Below the pieces are notes generated by a model. It saw nothing but the letters and a program-made list of their open reading frames with translations. It did no database searches and had not been told where the DNA came from. From positions 1 to 24,330 of IMG/VR virus record IMGVR_UViG_3300024299_000057: 24,330 nt of DNA, one strand, 5' to 3'. Each line of letters begins with the position of its first letter. The stretch's first letter is position 1. A program made the translations under genes and the position numbers. The DNA comes from a virus. Below, piece after piece: positions 1-6,668 of this stretch.

Positions 1-515
1 AACATGGATAAATCGGTGCTTAATAAGTGCGTGCTTGCAGTTAGCGGGTCTAACCCCATTTCAATTAAGTAAGATACTACCATAACAGAAGTAAATACAC
101 CTGCATCATATCCATTGCGGTAAGAACCTTCTATTTCCTCTGGAAAATAAGGGCGGTGCATGCCGTATTCTGCGTCCTGTGCTATTTTTCGCACAGCACC
201 GCCCATAAATGCGTACGAACACGCACTGTAGCAGTATGCATTTATGGGGACGATAGTATTTAATTTATAATCACGTATTAGACGACCAATAACAAGGCTT
301 TCCATCATGTTCCCTCCTTCGGAGTTGAACATTATCGTGTCTATTTTATTATCAGATAGATGTGATAACATTAAATCCGCATCACCAATTTCAAATGTAT
401 CTTCTACTAATAACACGTTAGGGTAGTTATCATTAACATAAAAACTCAAAGCATAACTACACAATGGGCACAATCCTAAAATCAACACTAATGGTTTTAT
501 TATTTCCCTGAACAT
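1..515 (-). CDS. Secreted ClpP-like (COG3904-type) serine protease-like protein, C-terminus cut by window edge
   Basis: Translating the minus strand from the ATG at 515 gives an open frame of 171 codons that runs off the left edge, so the gene is partial at its 3' end. Residues 1-22 form a signal peptide (positively charged start, hydrophobic LVLILGL core, SYA cleavage site). The rest fits a ClpP/crotonase fold of the periplasmic COG3904 type. NSEGG (residues 64-68) matches the glycine-rich oxyanion motif. CYSACSYAFMGG (95-106) matches the nucleophile block, with S97 the likely serine. YGMH (117-120) supplies the likely catalytic histidine. A G-rich run (GGGGGGA) lies just upstream of the ATG. 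The product is probably periplasmic. Substrate and role are unknown, and the family assignment is from remembered motif patterns. It is the last gene after the twitch radical SAM gene on the same strand. Confidence 0.72.
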   Translation of the reverse strand, partial: MFREIIKPLVLILGLCPLCSYALSFYVNDNYPNVLLVEDTFEIGDADLMLSHLSDNKIDTIMFNSEGGNMMESLVIGRLIRDYKLNTIVPINAYCYSACSYAFMGGAVRKIAQDAEYGMHRPYFPEEIEGSYRNGYDAGVFTSVMVVSYLIEMGLDPLTASTHLLSTDLSM

Positions 516-554
516 ATCCCCCCAAATATAAACTAGTATCTGTATTTAGGTATT

Positions 555-2150
555 TTATTTTGTTCTTAAGTCGGAGTATTCGGTGAATACTTCGTCGAAA
601 TTCTCATCTCTTATTGAATCTAATCTATCAACTGTGTTAAAAAAAGAAGAAATCATTGCACTATTGTCCCTATTCCATAGGAATTTTCGTATTTCAGTCC
701 ATGTTTTTACTAATTGTATACTATCGTAATTACCAAGAAAGACAATATGTGTTTCAATCATAGTGTCCAATTCATGCTTGAACTCGAGTGGAAGTGTCTG
801 TATACATAACTCTGGAGGGTCAGTTAAAATGCTTATACTGTGTTTTGGTGGCAATAGGTTCTTGTCCTCAATCCAAAATCGCTGTGCATGAATTAAATTA
901 AATGCATTGAATATGTTTATATTGGCAGTAATTGAAAAATCTATGTTAATTGATTCATCATCGCATATGTTATCATAATTATGCACAACATTATCCCATA
1001 CTGTCCCATGTCGAATGTATTCAATGTGCTTATTCATTGCATCTAGACTGGCACCAACGTGTATGTTTGTAAACTTCCTCCAATAATTAGCTATTGATGT
1101 ATTTTTGTATTTCAAGATAGTAAAATTTGTGTTGTATGATATTTTAATATCAGTTTTCCCCAATCGTATTAGTTCATCTAATATCTGATAATGACTCGAC
1201 ATCATTAACGGTTCACCACCCGCAAAGTAAATCTGCTCTATATTGGGTAATAATTGTATAATCTGATTAGATATCTCTATGCTGTTGATTGGTAAAACTG
1301 AGTATTCAACCCCAAATTCGTCATGCTCCTCCTTGGCAATCTTACTACTGTAGTTCCCTGTACACATTCTACATTTTAAATTGCATATATTACTCAATCG
1401 AATGTCCATTGACTCAATTTTTACTTCATCAACTGTACCGTCTTTATTCAATGATTTTATTTTGTCGATGGATAGTGGAACCCTAGGTGATGCAAATCCA
1501 TCTGATTCTAACTTATAACAAGATTCACATGCAATGTTTCTTTCGCCATATAGCATAGTTTTTCGCATATCATTTGCCACGGATGATTGGTATATGTCAT
1601 TAATATTGTTTTTTGAAATATTACCAAATGTATGATTGTGGTTACTTGAACAGCATGGCAATACATCACCATTTACGTTAATGTGTAGGTGGTTCCATAA
1701 TTTTTCGCAGTTAGTGGTGTCGATTCCTATCACAGATGGGTTCGCTATACATATGATGTTTTCTGCATCATAGTGCTTGATAGTTATTGATGTATCTATA
1801 TTATAAAAATTCTGTTTATCATTTGCTAGTATTGTGTTTGCTTGTGCTAATTCGGAAACAGTTACTTTCGTTGACGTAATGAGAATTACAAAAAATGCCG
1901 ATATATCCAATTTTGCTATGAATTTTTGAAAAGTGTAAGTTAATTCACCTGGATGTCCATTATATAAGTAATTGTCATCATTAAAATAAAATACTAATCG
2001 GTAATTATTGGAATAAGAATTCCTATGATACTTCATCATTGTGTTGTATAACCATGATTCCCCTTCGGTAAAGAATGGGCTTATATCAATTGTATCAAGT
2101 GTGAATTGTTGCTCTAAATCATTGACTAAAGTTTTAAAATCCATACACAT
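555..2150 (-). CDS. Twitch-domain radical SAM protein with extra N-terminal domain
   Basis: This 531-residue protein has the radical SAM cluster motif CNLKCRMC (C256, C260, C263), which binds a 4Fe-4S cluster, and the SAM-binding GGEP motif at 311-314. Before the core lies a Cys-containing SPASM/twitch-like segment: INVNGDVLPCC (C166, C167), then CESC (C208, C211), expected to bind an auxiliary cluster. Twitch-before-radical-SAM is the order of the N-terminal twitch radical SAM family, as in the 395-residue protein at 15350-16537. Unlike that protein, it has about 135 additional N-terminal residues with no motif I recognise. The chosen ATG has no clear ribosome binding site, and a second ATG lies two codons downstream. 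It is divergent from the outer-membrane barrel gene and shares its 170-base control region. The substrate is unknown. Peptide, sugar or small-molecule modification are all possible. Confidence 0.85.
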   Translation of the reverse strand: MCMDFKTLVNDLEQQFTLDTIDISPFFTEGESWLYNTMMKYHRNSYSNNYRLVFYFNDDNYLYNGHPGELTYTFQKFIAKLDISAFFVILITSTKVTVSELAQANTILANDKQNFYNIDTSITIKHYDAENIICIANPSVIGIDTTNCEKLWNHLHINVNGDVLPCCSSNHNHTFGNISKNNINDIYQSSVANDMRKTMLYGERNIACESCYKLESDGFASPRVPLSIDKIKSLNKDGTVDEVKIESMDIRLSNICNLKCRMCTGNYSSKIAKEEHDEFGVEYSVLPINSIEISNQIIQLLPNIEQIYFAGGEPLMMSSHYQILDELIRLGKTDIKISYNTNFTILKYKNTSIANYWRKFTNIHVGASLDAMNKHIEYIRHGTVWDNVVHNYDNICDDESINIDFSITANINIFNAFNLIHAQRFWIEDKNLLPPKHSISILTDPPELCIQTLPLEFKHELDTMIETHIVFLGNYDSIQLVKTWTEIRKFLWNRDNSAMISSFFNTVDRLDSIRDENFDEVFTEYSDLRTK

Positions 2151-2211
2151 AGTTATATTTTTTTTTGTGTTTGTTTATTTTTGTGAATGGAACTGTTAGA
2201 TTATATGAATA

Positions 2212-2264
2212 TTGTAGTATTCCTATATTTACATAAATAAAAATACTACAATTTGTTGTAGTAT
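2212..2264. repeat. Three copies of a 9-bp element, two forming a perfect inverted repeat
   Basis: The sequence TTGTAGTAT occurs at 2212-2220 and 2256-2264 on the plus strand and in reverse complement (ATACTACAA) at 2243-2251. The last two copies form a perfect 9-bp inverted repeat around the 4-base loop TTTG. They sit between two divergent genes and overlap the late-type promoter at 2262, so they look like an operator set or a hairpin in the leader region. A regulator is not identified. The nearby tandem helix-turn-helix protein is one candidate by proximity only. Confidence 0.55.
2232..2239 (+). promoter_or_regulatory. Possible second late-type motif CATAAATA
   Basis: CATAAATA fits the NATAAATA form of the late motif described for cyanophages. 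It lies 30 bases upstream of the stronger TATAAATA copy in front of the barrel gene. In AT-rich DNA this could be chance. Confidence 0.3.
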
Positions 2265-2269
2265 AAATA
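2262..2269 (+). promoter_or_regulatory. T4-type late promoter motif TATAAATA
   Basis: The octamer TATAAATA is an exact match to the T4 late promoter consensus, which is read by the phage late sigma/co-activator system with the sliding clamp. It lies 51 bases before the ATG of the outer-membrane barrel gene and in the correct orientation. The window also encodes a gp45-like clamp and a DsbA-like late-transcription protein, so late transcription of T4 type is expected in this phage. Confidence 0.65.
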
Positions 2270-2274
2270 AAAGG

Positions 2275-2292
2275 TGTTGCAATTTAGCAACA
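2275..2292 (+). other. Leader hairpin in the barrel gene 5' UTR
   Basis: TGTTGC (2275-2280) and GCAACA (2287-2292) form a perfect 6-bp stem with a 6-base loop. It lies between the late promoter and the ribosome binding site AAGGA (2307-2311), 9 bases before the ATG. It could stabilise the mRNA or be incidental. There is no T-run, so it is not a typical terminator. Confidence 0.4.
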
Positions 2293-2320
2293 ACATATTA
2301 AATTATAAGGAAAAAATATT

Positions 2321-3184
2321 ATGAACAATAAATTATTACTTGCATCATTCGTTGCTACATCATTATCTGCTACTGCAGGTGTAACTATCAACGGTAACTA
2401 CGAAGGTACATTTACTGACGGTAATCCAGGTGCATCTACATATGCACAAGACTTGGATTTAACATTAAAAGGAACAGTTGCTGACGGTACATCGGTAACA
2501 GCCACGTTTGAGAATTTAACAGGTGGTTCAACAGTAACTTCTACACAAGTGTTCATTGAAACGCAGGTTGAAGGACTTAATTTTAAAGGTGGTAACTACA
2601 AATCACAAAATGGTACAGGCTTAATGCAAAAGAAGAGTGCAGTAATTAATCAATTTGAATTAGGTACAGACGTAGCAGGTTTTGGTGTATCTGTTGCACA
2701 AACTTCAGGTGACGGTAATGCTACTGGTGATGTGTCTGGTTCAGTTGCTGGTATTGATGTTACTATTCAAAATGTTACAAACGATTCACGTTACGTATCT
2801 GCTTCAACTAGTATTTCCGGTTTAGATATTAATGTTGAGACCCAGGAAACTGCTACAGGTACTACTAACACAGGTGCTTCTATTGCGACTACTATTGCTG
2901 GTATGACAGTAACAGGTGTTATCATCGAAGTTGAAGATACTACAGGTATTACACAAAACGACGGTATTTTAGGCGACATTAGCGATGCTTCTAACGGTAA
3001 AACAATTACGGGTGTAGTTGCTTCAACTGACACTGTACTAGGTACAGTTACTGGTAAGTACATTGATAAGAACGATACTACTACATACGTTGGTAAGTTA
3101 CAGCGTGGTGTTATGGAGTACGGTTACACTAAGACAGAAAACACAGATGGTGTGTTTGATGCGGTGCTTTCAGTTTCTTTCTAA
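2321..3184 (+). CDS. Outer-membrane beta-barrel (porin-like) protein
   Basis: The 287-residue protein begins with a clear signal peptide (MNNKLLLASFVATSLSATA, cleavage near residue 19). It continues with alternating hydrophobic and polar short strands rich in Gly, Thr, Ser and Val, starting VTINGNYEG, as in Gram-negative porins. It ends in VLSVSF, with the terminal Phe typical of outer-membrane proteins assembled by the BAM complex. The length is shorter than a typical 16-strand porin (about 350 residues), so fewer strands are likely. AAGGA at 2307-2311 gives a good start. A TATAAATA late motif lies upstream and a strong terminator follows, so it is a single-gene unit on the plus strand among minus-strand genes, as for an acquired moron-type gene. 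Possible roles (inference): altering permeability, replacing or masking a receptor, or serving as a decoy. It could alternatively be a barrel of unknown function. Confidence 0.8.
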   Translation: MNNKLLLASFVATSLSATAGVTINGNYEGTFTDGNPGASTYAQDLDLTLKGTVADGTSVTATFENLTGGSTVTSTQVFIETQVEGLNFKGGNYKSQNGTGLMQKKSAVINQFELGTDVAGFGVSVAQTSGDGNATGDVSGSVAGIDVTIQNVTNDSRYVSASTSISGLDINVETQETATGTTNTGASIATTIAGMTVTGVIIEVEDTTGITQNDGILGDISDASNGKTITGVVASTDTVLGTVTGKYIDKNDTTTYVGKLQRGVMEYGYTKTENTDGVFDAVLSVSF

Positions 3185-3196
3185 TTAGAAAGTAAT

Positions 3197-3227
3197 AAAA
3201 GGGTTCCTTATTTGGAACCCTTTTTTT
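3197..3227. terminator. Strong, probably bidirectional rho-independent terminator
   Basis: AAAAGGGTTCC (3197-3207) pairs perfectly with GGAACCCTTTT (3214-3224) around the loop TTATTT, followed by a run of seven T from 3221. The A-run on the left arm gives a weaker U-run for the opposite strand. It lies between the convergent ends of the barrel gene and the small secreted protein gene, so it can serve both. Confidence 0.9.
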
Positions 3228-3243
3228 GTGTGTGATTTATATA

Positions 3244-3576
3244 TTATCTTGAATAATATTTTCCAATCTCGTTAAACCTATTATTGTATTTTCGTTCTGT
3301 TTGGTTAAGTCGTTGTTTGATTTGCATAGTATTCATGCGACTATTAATTTCCGAATCTCTATATGTATTCACGGATTTTACTTTGTTTTTGAAGTCATTA
3401 ATCGAACTGCTGACGCCAAAATCTACACAACAACCTAAATCTTTATCACAACATGCTTCTAATATTAGTAAGTCGTCGTGTAGTGTTAAATCCATTACTG
3501 GAAATCCTTTATTGGCGTCGATTTCTGCGTTAGCAATCATAGGCACGAATAGTAGCGTTAGTAGTTTTTTGTACAT
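3244..3576 (-). CDS. Small secreted Cys-rich protein
   Basis: This 110-residue protein starts with a signal peptide (MYKKLLTLLFVPMIANA, probable cleavage at residue 17). The mature part contains two Cys-Cys pairs, EACC and GCCVDFG (about residues 42-51), that could form disulfides in the periplasm or bind metal. The C-terminal half is polar and predicted helical, with many Asn, Arg, Lys and Gln. A GGGGGAG ribosome binding site lies 12 bases before the ATG, slightly far. It ends against the bidirectional terminator and is convergent with the barrel gene. I do not recognise the family. Its export signal, and position among other exported proteins, suggest an envelope role. Confidence 0.65.
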   Translation of the reverse strand: MYKKLLTLLFVPMIANAEIDANKGFPVMDLTLHDDLLILEACCDKDLGCCVDFGVSSSINDFKNKVKSVNTYRDSEINSRMNTMQIKQRLNQTERKYNNRFNEIGKYYSR

Positions 3577-3655
3577 TATTTAGATTAACTCCCCCTTTAT
3601 TAATATTTGATTTACTATTATACAACAAAAGTCAAGTGAATATTATATAATTTTT

Positions 3656-4018
3656 TTACCATTTCCCATATAATAGTTTGTTCATTTCTAATTCTTTAGT
3701 TGTGATGCTTGGACTATCATTATTGCACTTTGTCAATGGTCTATATAAACGTTCAAGTGTATTACTGGAATTTAATCTTGTATATGCAGTATTTTTACAA
3801 CAACCAATCCTTTCCATCACATCTTCCACCTTAACTTTTGTATTTTCGATTATAAAATCTCGGCTACCATCTTCTATGCTTGCAAATAATTCATCTACCG
3901 TTTTACAATTACGCATTCGTTTTATTGCTGTAGTTCTACAACATCCAATTTTATTCATTATTTCGGTTGTGGTGTATGTTTGACTATCTATTGTAATGGT
4001 ATTATCATTTTGTGGCAT
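3656..4018 (-). CDS. Tandem helix-turn-helix DNA-binding protein
   Basis: The protein carries two tandem copies of a motif of about 41 residues. The first has IMNKIGCCRTTAIKRM followed by KTVDELFASI, and the second VMERIGCCKNTAYTRL followed by NTLERLYRPL. Each looks like a short helix-turn-helix of the kind found as DNA-binding repeats in phage homing endonucleases, but no nuclease domain is present. The tail ends MNKLLYGKW. The frame can be extended to a TTG at 4072 (138 residues). I prefer the ATG at 4018 (120 residues) because GGGAG at 4026-4030 lies exactly 7 bases upstream. The protein could be a transcription regulator or the DNA-binding remnant of a homing endonuclease. The same Cys-Cys doublet in both copies is unusual for helix-turn-helix repeats. 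Confidence 0.65.
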   Translation of the reverse strand: MPQNDNTITIDSQTYTTTEIMNKIGCCRTTAIKRMRNCKTVDELFASIEDGSRDFIIENTKVKVEDVMERIGCCKNTAYTRLNSSNTLERLYRPLTKCNNDSPSITTKELEMNKLLYGKW

Positions 4019-4025
4019 TACCATG

Positions 4026-4030
4026 CTCCC
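4026..4030 (-). promoter_or_regulatory. Ribosome binding site deciding the HTH gene start
   Basis: GGGAG on the minus strand, with 7 bases to the ATG at 4018, favours this internal start over the TTG at 4072, which lacks a clear site. Confidence 0.5.
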
Positions 4031-4213
4031 ATTACTAAATTTCGCATACGAGACTCTGTTGTGTAATTCCAATTTCTTACTGGGGTAATTGCGTTGAATT
4101 CTTTATTTTTGATTGAATATGTTTTATACATGGGTGCGTTAGTGATATTTAAAATCTTAAGTATTATATTATAAAATTTATATGGTGTGCAATGAAATTA
4201 ATAAGTAGATGAT

Positions 4214-5197
4214 ATGCTAAAAAATTATACCAAAGTTAATAACATAATTCAGTTCAATTCCGTAATTTCAGAGGGTTTGGGCGGGTATAAGTTATATCCC
4301 AGTATATTAACATCAATGCATGATTGTAAGAATACATTTTGGAATATGAACTTACCGAATATTCATCCGAATAAAAAGATAATATTGCATACACAAGACC
4401 ATTTGAATGTTCATCCAAATGGATATCTCCCAGAGTTAGATATTATTGAAAATTTTTATGAGGGTTTTGACTTGAATAATATAATTTTAATACATTGGAA
4501 TCATGGGTTGGCGAAATTGTATGATGGTGATATTAATTTAATCGAGTTTCCAACCCATAGTTTTGATTTTGTACAGCATTTGATAAATCGAAAGGATGAG
4601 TGGTTATCATTAATTGATGACAGAACTAATGAATATGATTTAATATGCTTGAATGGTAAAACTCGTGACCACCGTATAAATGTTTGCAATAAGTTAAGAG
4701 GATATAACCACAATGCAAAGATAACTCTTGGGTGGGATGACAGTTATGAGAATGCATCCTACCGAGATTATGATTTCGATAATGCTGATAATTTTATTAA
4801 GTTAATAGATATATATCGGGGTTCCAATGTCAACGTGGTGAATGAAACTTTATATGATGAATGCAGTGGTATTATTTCTGAAAAAACATTAGACGCATTT
4901 GTTGCATTGCAATTGCCGATTATTATTGGGTACAGAGGAATAATCAGTGATATTAGAAATTATGGATTTGATGTATTTGATGATATAATAGACCATAGTT
5001 ACGATGATATGCCAAATGAAATTAGATGGGAACGTGCAATTGAAATGAATACACATCTTTTTAGGGGTGAGTTTGATTATGAAGGTTTATTGCCTAGGTT
5101 AAAGAAAAATCAAGAATATATTATCGATGGTTATCTAGATTGTATCGTTAATAACTTCCAATTCCAAGTTAATGATATGTTTTCAGGAATGAATTAA
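4214..5197 (+). CDS. Glycosyltransferase-like protein (exostosin/GT10-like C-terminal motif)
   Basis: This 327-residue protein has a C-terminal half resembling exostosin or alpha-fucosyltransferase-like glycosyltransferases. CSGIISEKTLDAFVALQLPII (about 217-237) fits the 'sEKt..a...g.Pii' sugar-nucleotide-binding pattern. It is followed by RGIISDIRNYGFDVFDDIID and SYDD (about 241-265), the usual continuation 'lr..Gf.tF....desYD'. The middle has LICLNGKTRDHR (144-153), as often seen before the nucleotide-binding domain. There is no signal peptide or membrane segment, so it is probably cytoplasmic. It is one of only two plus-strand genes, and its last 29 bases overlap the end of the opposing gene at 5169. 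The start has no strong ribosome binding site. The likely role is transfer of a sugar to surface glycan, virion protein or DNA. The acceptor cannot be read from the sequence. Confidence 0.6.
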   Translation: MLKNYTKVNNIIQFNSVISEGLGGYKLYPSILTSMHDCKNTFWNMNLPNIHPNKKIILHTQDHLNVHPNGYLPELDIIENFYEGFDLNNIILIHWNHGLAKLYDGDINLIEFPTHSFDFVQHLINRKDEWLSLIDDRTNEYDLICLNGKTRDHRINVCNKLRGYNHNAKITLGWDDSYENASYRDYDFDNADNFIKLIDIYRGSNVNVVNETLYDECSGIISEKTLDAFVALQLPIIIGYRGIISDIRNYGFDVFDDIIDHSYDDMPNEIRWERAIEMNTHLFRGEFDYEGLLPRLKKNQEYIIDGYLDCIVNNFQFQVNDMFSGMN

Positions 5198-5549
5198 AAT
5201 CCGTGTACAGGCTTATTATTGTCGCTTCCGCTCCACCAAAAATCACTATTTTTGACTCAACACACCCCAATCCATCTATATAATACGGACATTCCAAGTG
5301 TTTGTCCATAATTAGTAAATTAGTTGGTGATGTCGGTTTTCTTACATTAAAGCGATACGTTGCATATTGCATCTTCGAAAGAAGTTTGTAACCATTACTG
5401 GTTAATCTCATCCCACCGGTTTTCCTAGAATTAATCCACCATTTAATAAATGCCGTTCGCAAATCATACCTTGAATTTTCAGGGAATGTATTGAGCATTT
5501 CATTCGTAACGATAAGTTTTTTATTCTGAATAGATAGTCTTTGTGTCAT
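5169..5549 (-). CDS. Conserved phage hypothetical protein
   Basis: This is an open frame of about 126 residues from the ATG at 5549. A further in-frame start at 5582 would overlap the upstream gene by 62 bases, so the shorter form is preferred, although neither has a clear ribosome binding site. The sequence has a basic central part (FIKWWINSRKTGGMRLTSNG, then GYKLLSKMQY) and a hydrophobic end (KIVIFGGAEATIISLY). The pattern recalls small hypothetical proteins of marine T4-like phages, but I can name no function. It follows the 95-residue gene with a 29-base overlap and is convergent with the glycosyltransferase-like gene. Confidence 0.6.
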   Translation of the reverse strand: MTQRLSIQNKKLIVTNEMLNTFPENSRYDLRTAFIKWWINSRKTGGMRLTSNGYKLLSKMQYATYRFNVRKPTSPTNLLIMDKHLECPYYIDGLGCVESKIVIFGGAEATIISLYTDFNSFLKTYH

Positions 5550-5808
5550 TGGAAATAACAACTGTAAATTCAGTTGTGTCAAATTGTTTATTCAGTTTTT
5601 TGGCTAGATTTATGGCATGCCCTTTGTTTGCAAATGATGTTGGTTTATACCTAGGTGTAGAAAATGCCATTGTAGATGCGGTTCTAAGATTAATTGGGCT
5701 ATCTTTGTAATGCACAGACCAAACCCCATCACTTTGTATTACCTGTTCGAATTTATATGATGGTGATGGTTTGGATTCTAGTAAAATATTCGGAGAAGGT
5801 CTCGGCAT
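5521..5808 (-). CDS. Conserved phage hypothetical protein (95 aa)
   Basis: The 95-residue protein begins MPRPSPNILLES and includes SPINLRTAST and a region YKPTSFANKGHAINLAKKLN, followed by FTVVISN. From memory, similar small proteins (MP+PSP..LLES...INLR...F.NPGHA..LA++LN) occur in marine T4-like phages, without a known function. It has no signal peptide, membrane segment or metal motif. A CATAAATA late-type motif sits in the 41-base gap upstream, so it may start a two-gene late unit with the overlapping downstream gene. Confidence 0.75.
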   Translation of the reverse strand: MPRPSPNILLESKPSPSYKFEQVIQSDGVWSVHYKDSPINLRTASTMAFSTPRYKPTSFANKGHAINLAKKLNKQFDTTEFTVVISNDTKTIYSE

Positions 5809-5838
5809 AAATGCGGTTCATTGGAAACAATACAATGA

Positions 5839-5846
5839 TATTTATG
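5839..5846 (-). promoter_or_regulatory. Late-type promoter motif CATAAATA
   Basis: On the minus strand CATAAATA fits the NATAAATA late motif of cyanophages. It lies entirely inside a 41-base intergenic gap, 30 bases before the ATG at 5808, the right place for a promoter of the 95-residue gene. Confidence 0.45.
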
Positions 5847-5849
5847 AAA

Positions 5850-6458
5850 TTACCTTGGATTATCTTCTATGCATAAACTGTAGTATACATCGTAATAATC
5901 TGAAATCATGTCAGTAACCACTTCGGAGTTTATTATCGTGCAATGGTTTATAAATTTATCTTTATTTAAAATGTCATTGTATGGCAAATTGTACCATTTT
6001 TTGGATTTGGTGAAATTGGTAAGAAAATTAAAGTCATTGTAGTAGTTTATCTCTTTTAATAAATATGTGTCATAGTGATATTTATTGCTGAAATGTGATA
6101 TGGCTTCCTCATCCAATGTTATCACTATGAATTTGGAATTTGGTAAGTCCATCAAAAACGACATTGAAATTAAGTGACTGCAGTGGAAATAATGATTTGA
6201 AGAATCAGAATTGGATAATCGTTCTCTTGAATCTCCTGCCAATCCATCTACATGACCTGGTCCCCATGGTGGGTTATCCGTAATAGATGGATGTGATAGT
6301 ATTCGTTTTTTGTATAATTCCACACGAGATTCAGAATTTGTCATTTTTAATGAGGCATCCGCCACATTTGGAGAAAGTGTTAGACAATTCCTGACAAAAT
6401 TTCCTCTGGTGTTAGGAGCAAATATAATTGATGTATTTGTCGCCAATTCATTGAACAT
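5850..6458 (-). CDS. P-loop/sulfotransferase-like protein, short form
   Basis: This 202-residue protein begins with a strand-turn-helix segment, SIIFAPNTRGNFVRNCLTLS (about 9-28). It parallels VIICYPMFAGGKFLINSIGLS in the 250-residue protein at 13587-14339. Both then have a polar region, a second strand (SKFIVITLDEEA here, NALIVLFTNSAQ there) and a similar ending: a Trp or Tyr-rich stretch, an Ile-Asn segment and a final IS-x-YYDVYY / YLELYYNAW helix. I infer that they are distant members of one family. The N-terminal loop resembles the phosphosulfate-binding loop of sulfotransferases, but is not a canonical Walker A. A catalytic role is therefore uncertain. It lies 6 bases after the gene at 6465. 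Confidence 0.5.
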   Translation of the reverse strand: MFNELATNTSIIFAPNTRGNFVRNCLTLSPNVADASLKMTNSESRVELYKKRILSHPSITDNPPWGPGHVDGLAGDSRERLSNSDSSNHYFHCSHLISMSFLMDLPNSKFIVITLDEEAISHFSNKYHYDTYLLKEINYYNDFNFLTNFTKSKKWYNLPYNDILNKDKFINHCTIINSEVVTDMISDYYDVYYSLCIEDNPR

Positions 6459-6464
6459 ATCCTA

Positions 6465-6668
6465 TTACCAATCACCACCATCGACTGATGTATCCGATGA
6501 ACTTTGTGTCATTTGATTATTATGTGATTGGTGTTCTTGTATTACCAATAATAATTTTGTTATATCTGTGTGTAGGTTTTTTGCCTCTGTTAGTGGGATA
6601 ATAAAATCTTTACTATTCTTTGATTCAAAAAATTTGACTTTATCGATGAATCTATTGATGTGAATCAT
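6465..6668 (-). CDS. Small conserved phage hypothetical protein (67 aa)
   Basis: The 67-residue protein starts MIHINRFIDKVKFFESKNSKDF and is predicted mostly helical (LTEAKNLHTDITKLLLVIQEHQ), with a polar, Ser/Asp-rich tail. It recalls a short family in marine T4-like phages (MIHI.RFID+...FE.+.S+DF...). It overlaps the end of the upstream 171-residue gene by 4 bases, which suggests translational coupling. Function unknown. Confidence 0.7.
   Translation of the reverse strand: MIHINRFIDKVKFFESKNSKDFIIPLTEAKNLHTDITKLLLVIQEHQSHNNQMTQSSSDTSVDGGDW

Noticed and set aside
3234-3241. TATAAATC on the minus strand
   Set aside because: Imperfect late motif, points into the end of the barrel gene's antisense strand with no gene to serve.
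3284-3583. Plus-strand frame of 99 codons
   Set aside because: Antisense to the signal-peptide protein at 3244-3576 and follows a terminator; no ribosome binding site.
3617-3635. TTGACT and TATAAT on the minus strand before the secreted Cys-rich gene
   Set aside because: Only 7 bases apart, so they cannot act together as a sigma70 promoter; TATAAT alone is weak evidence.
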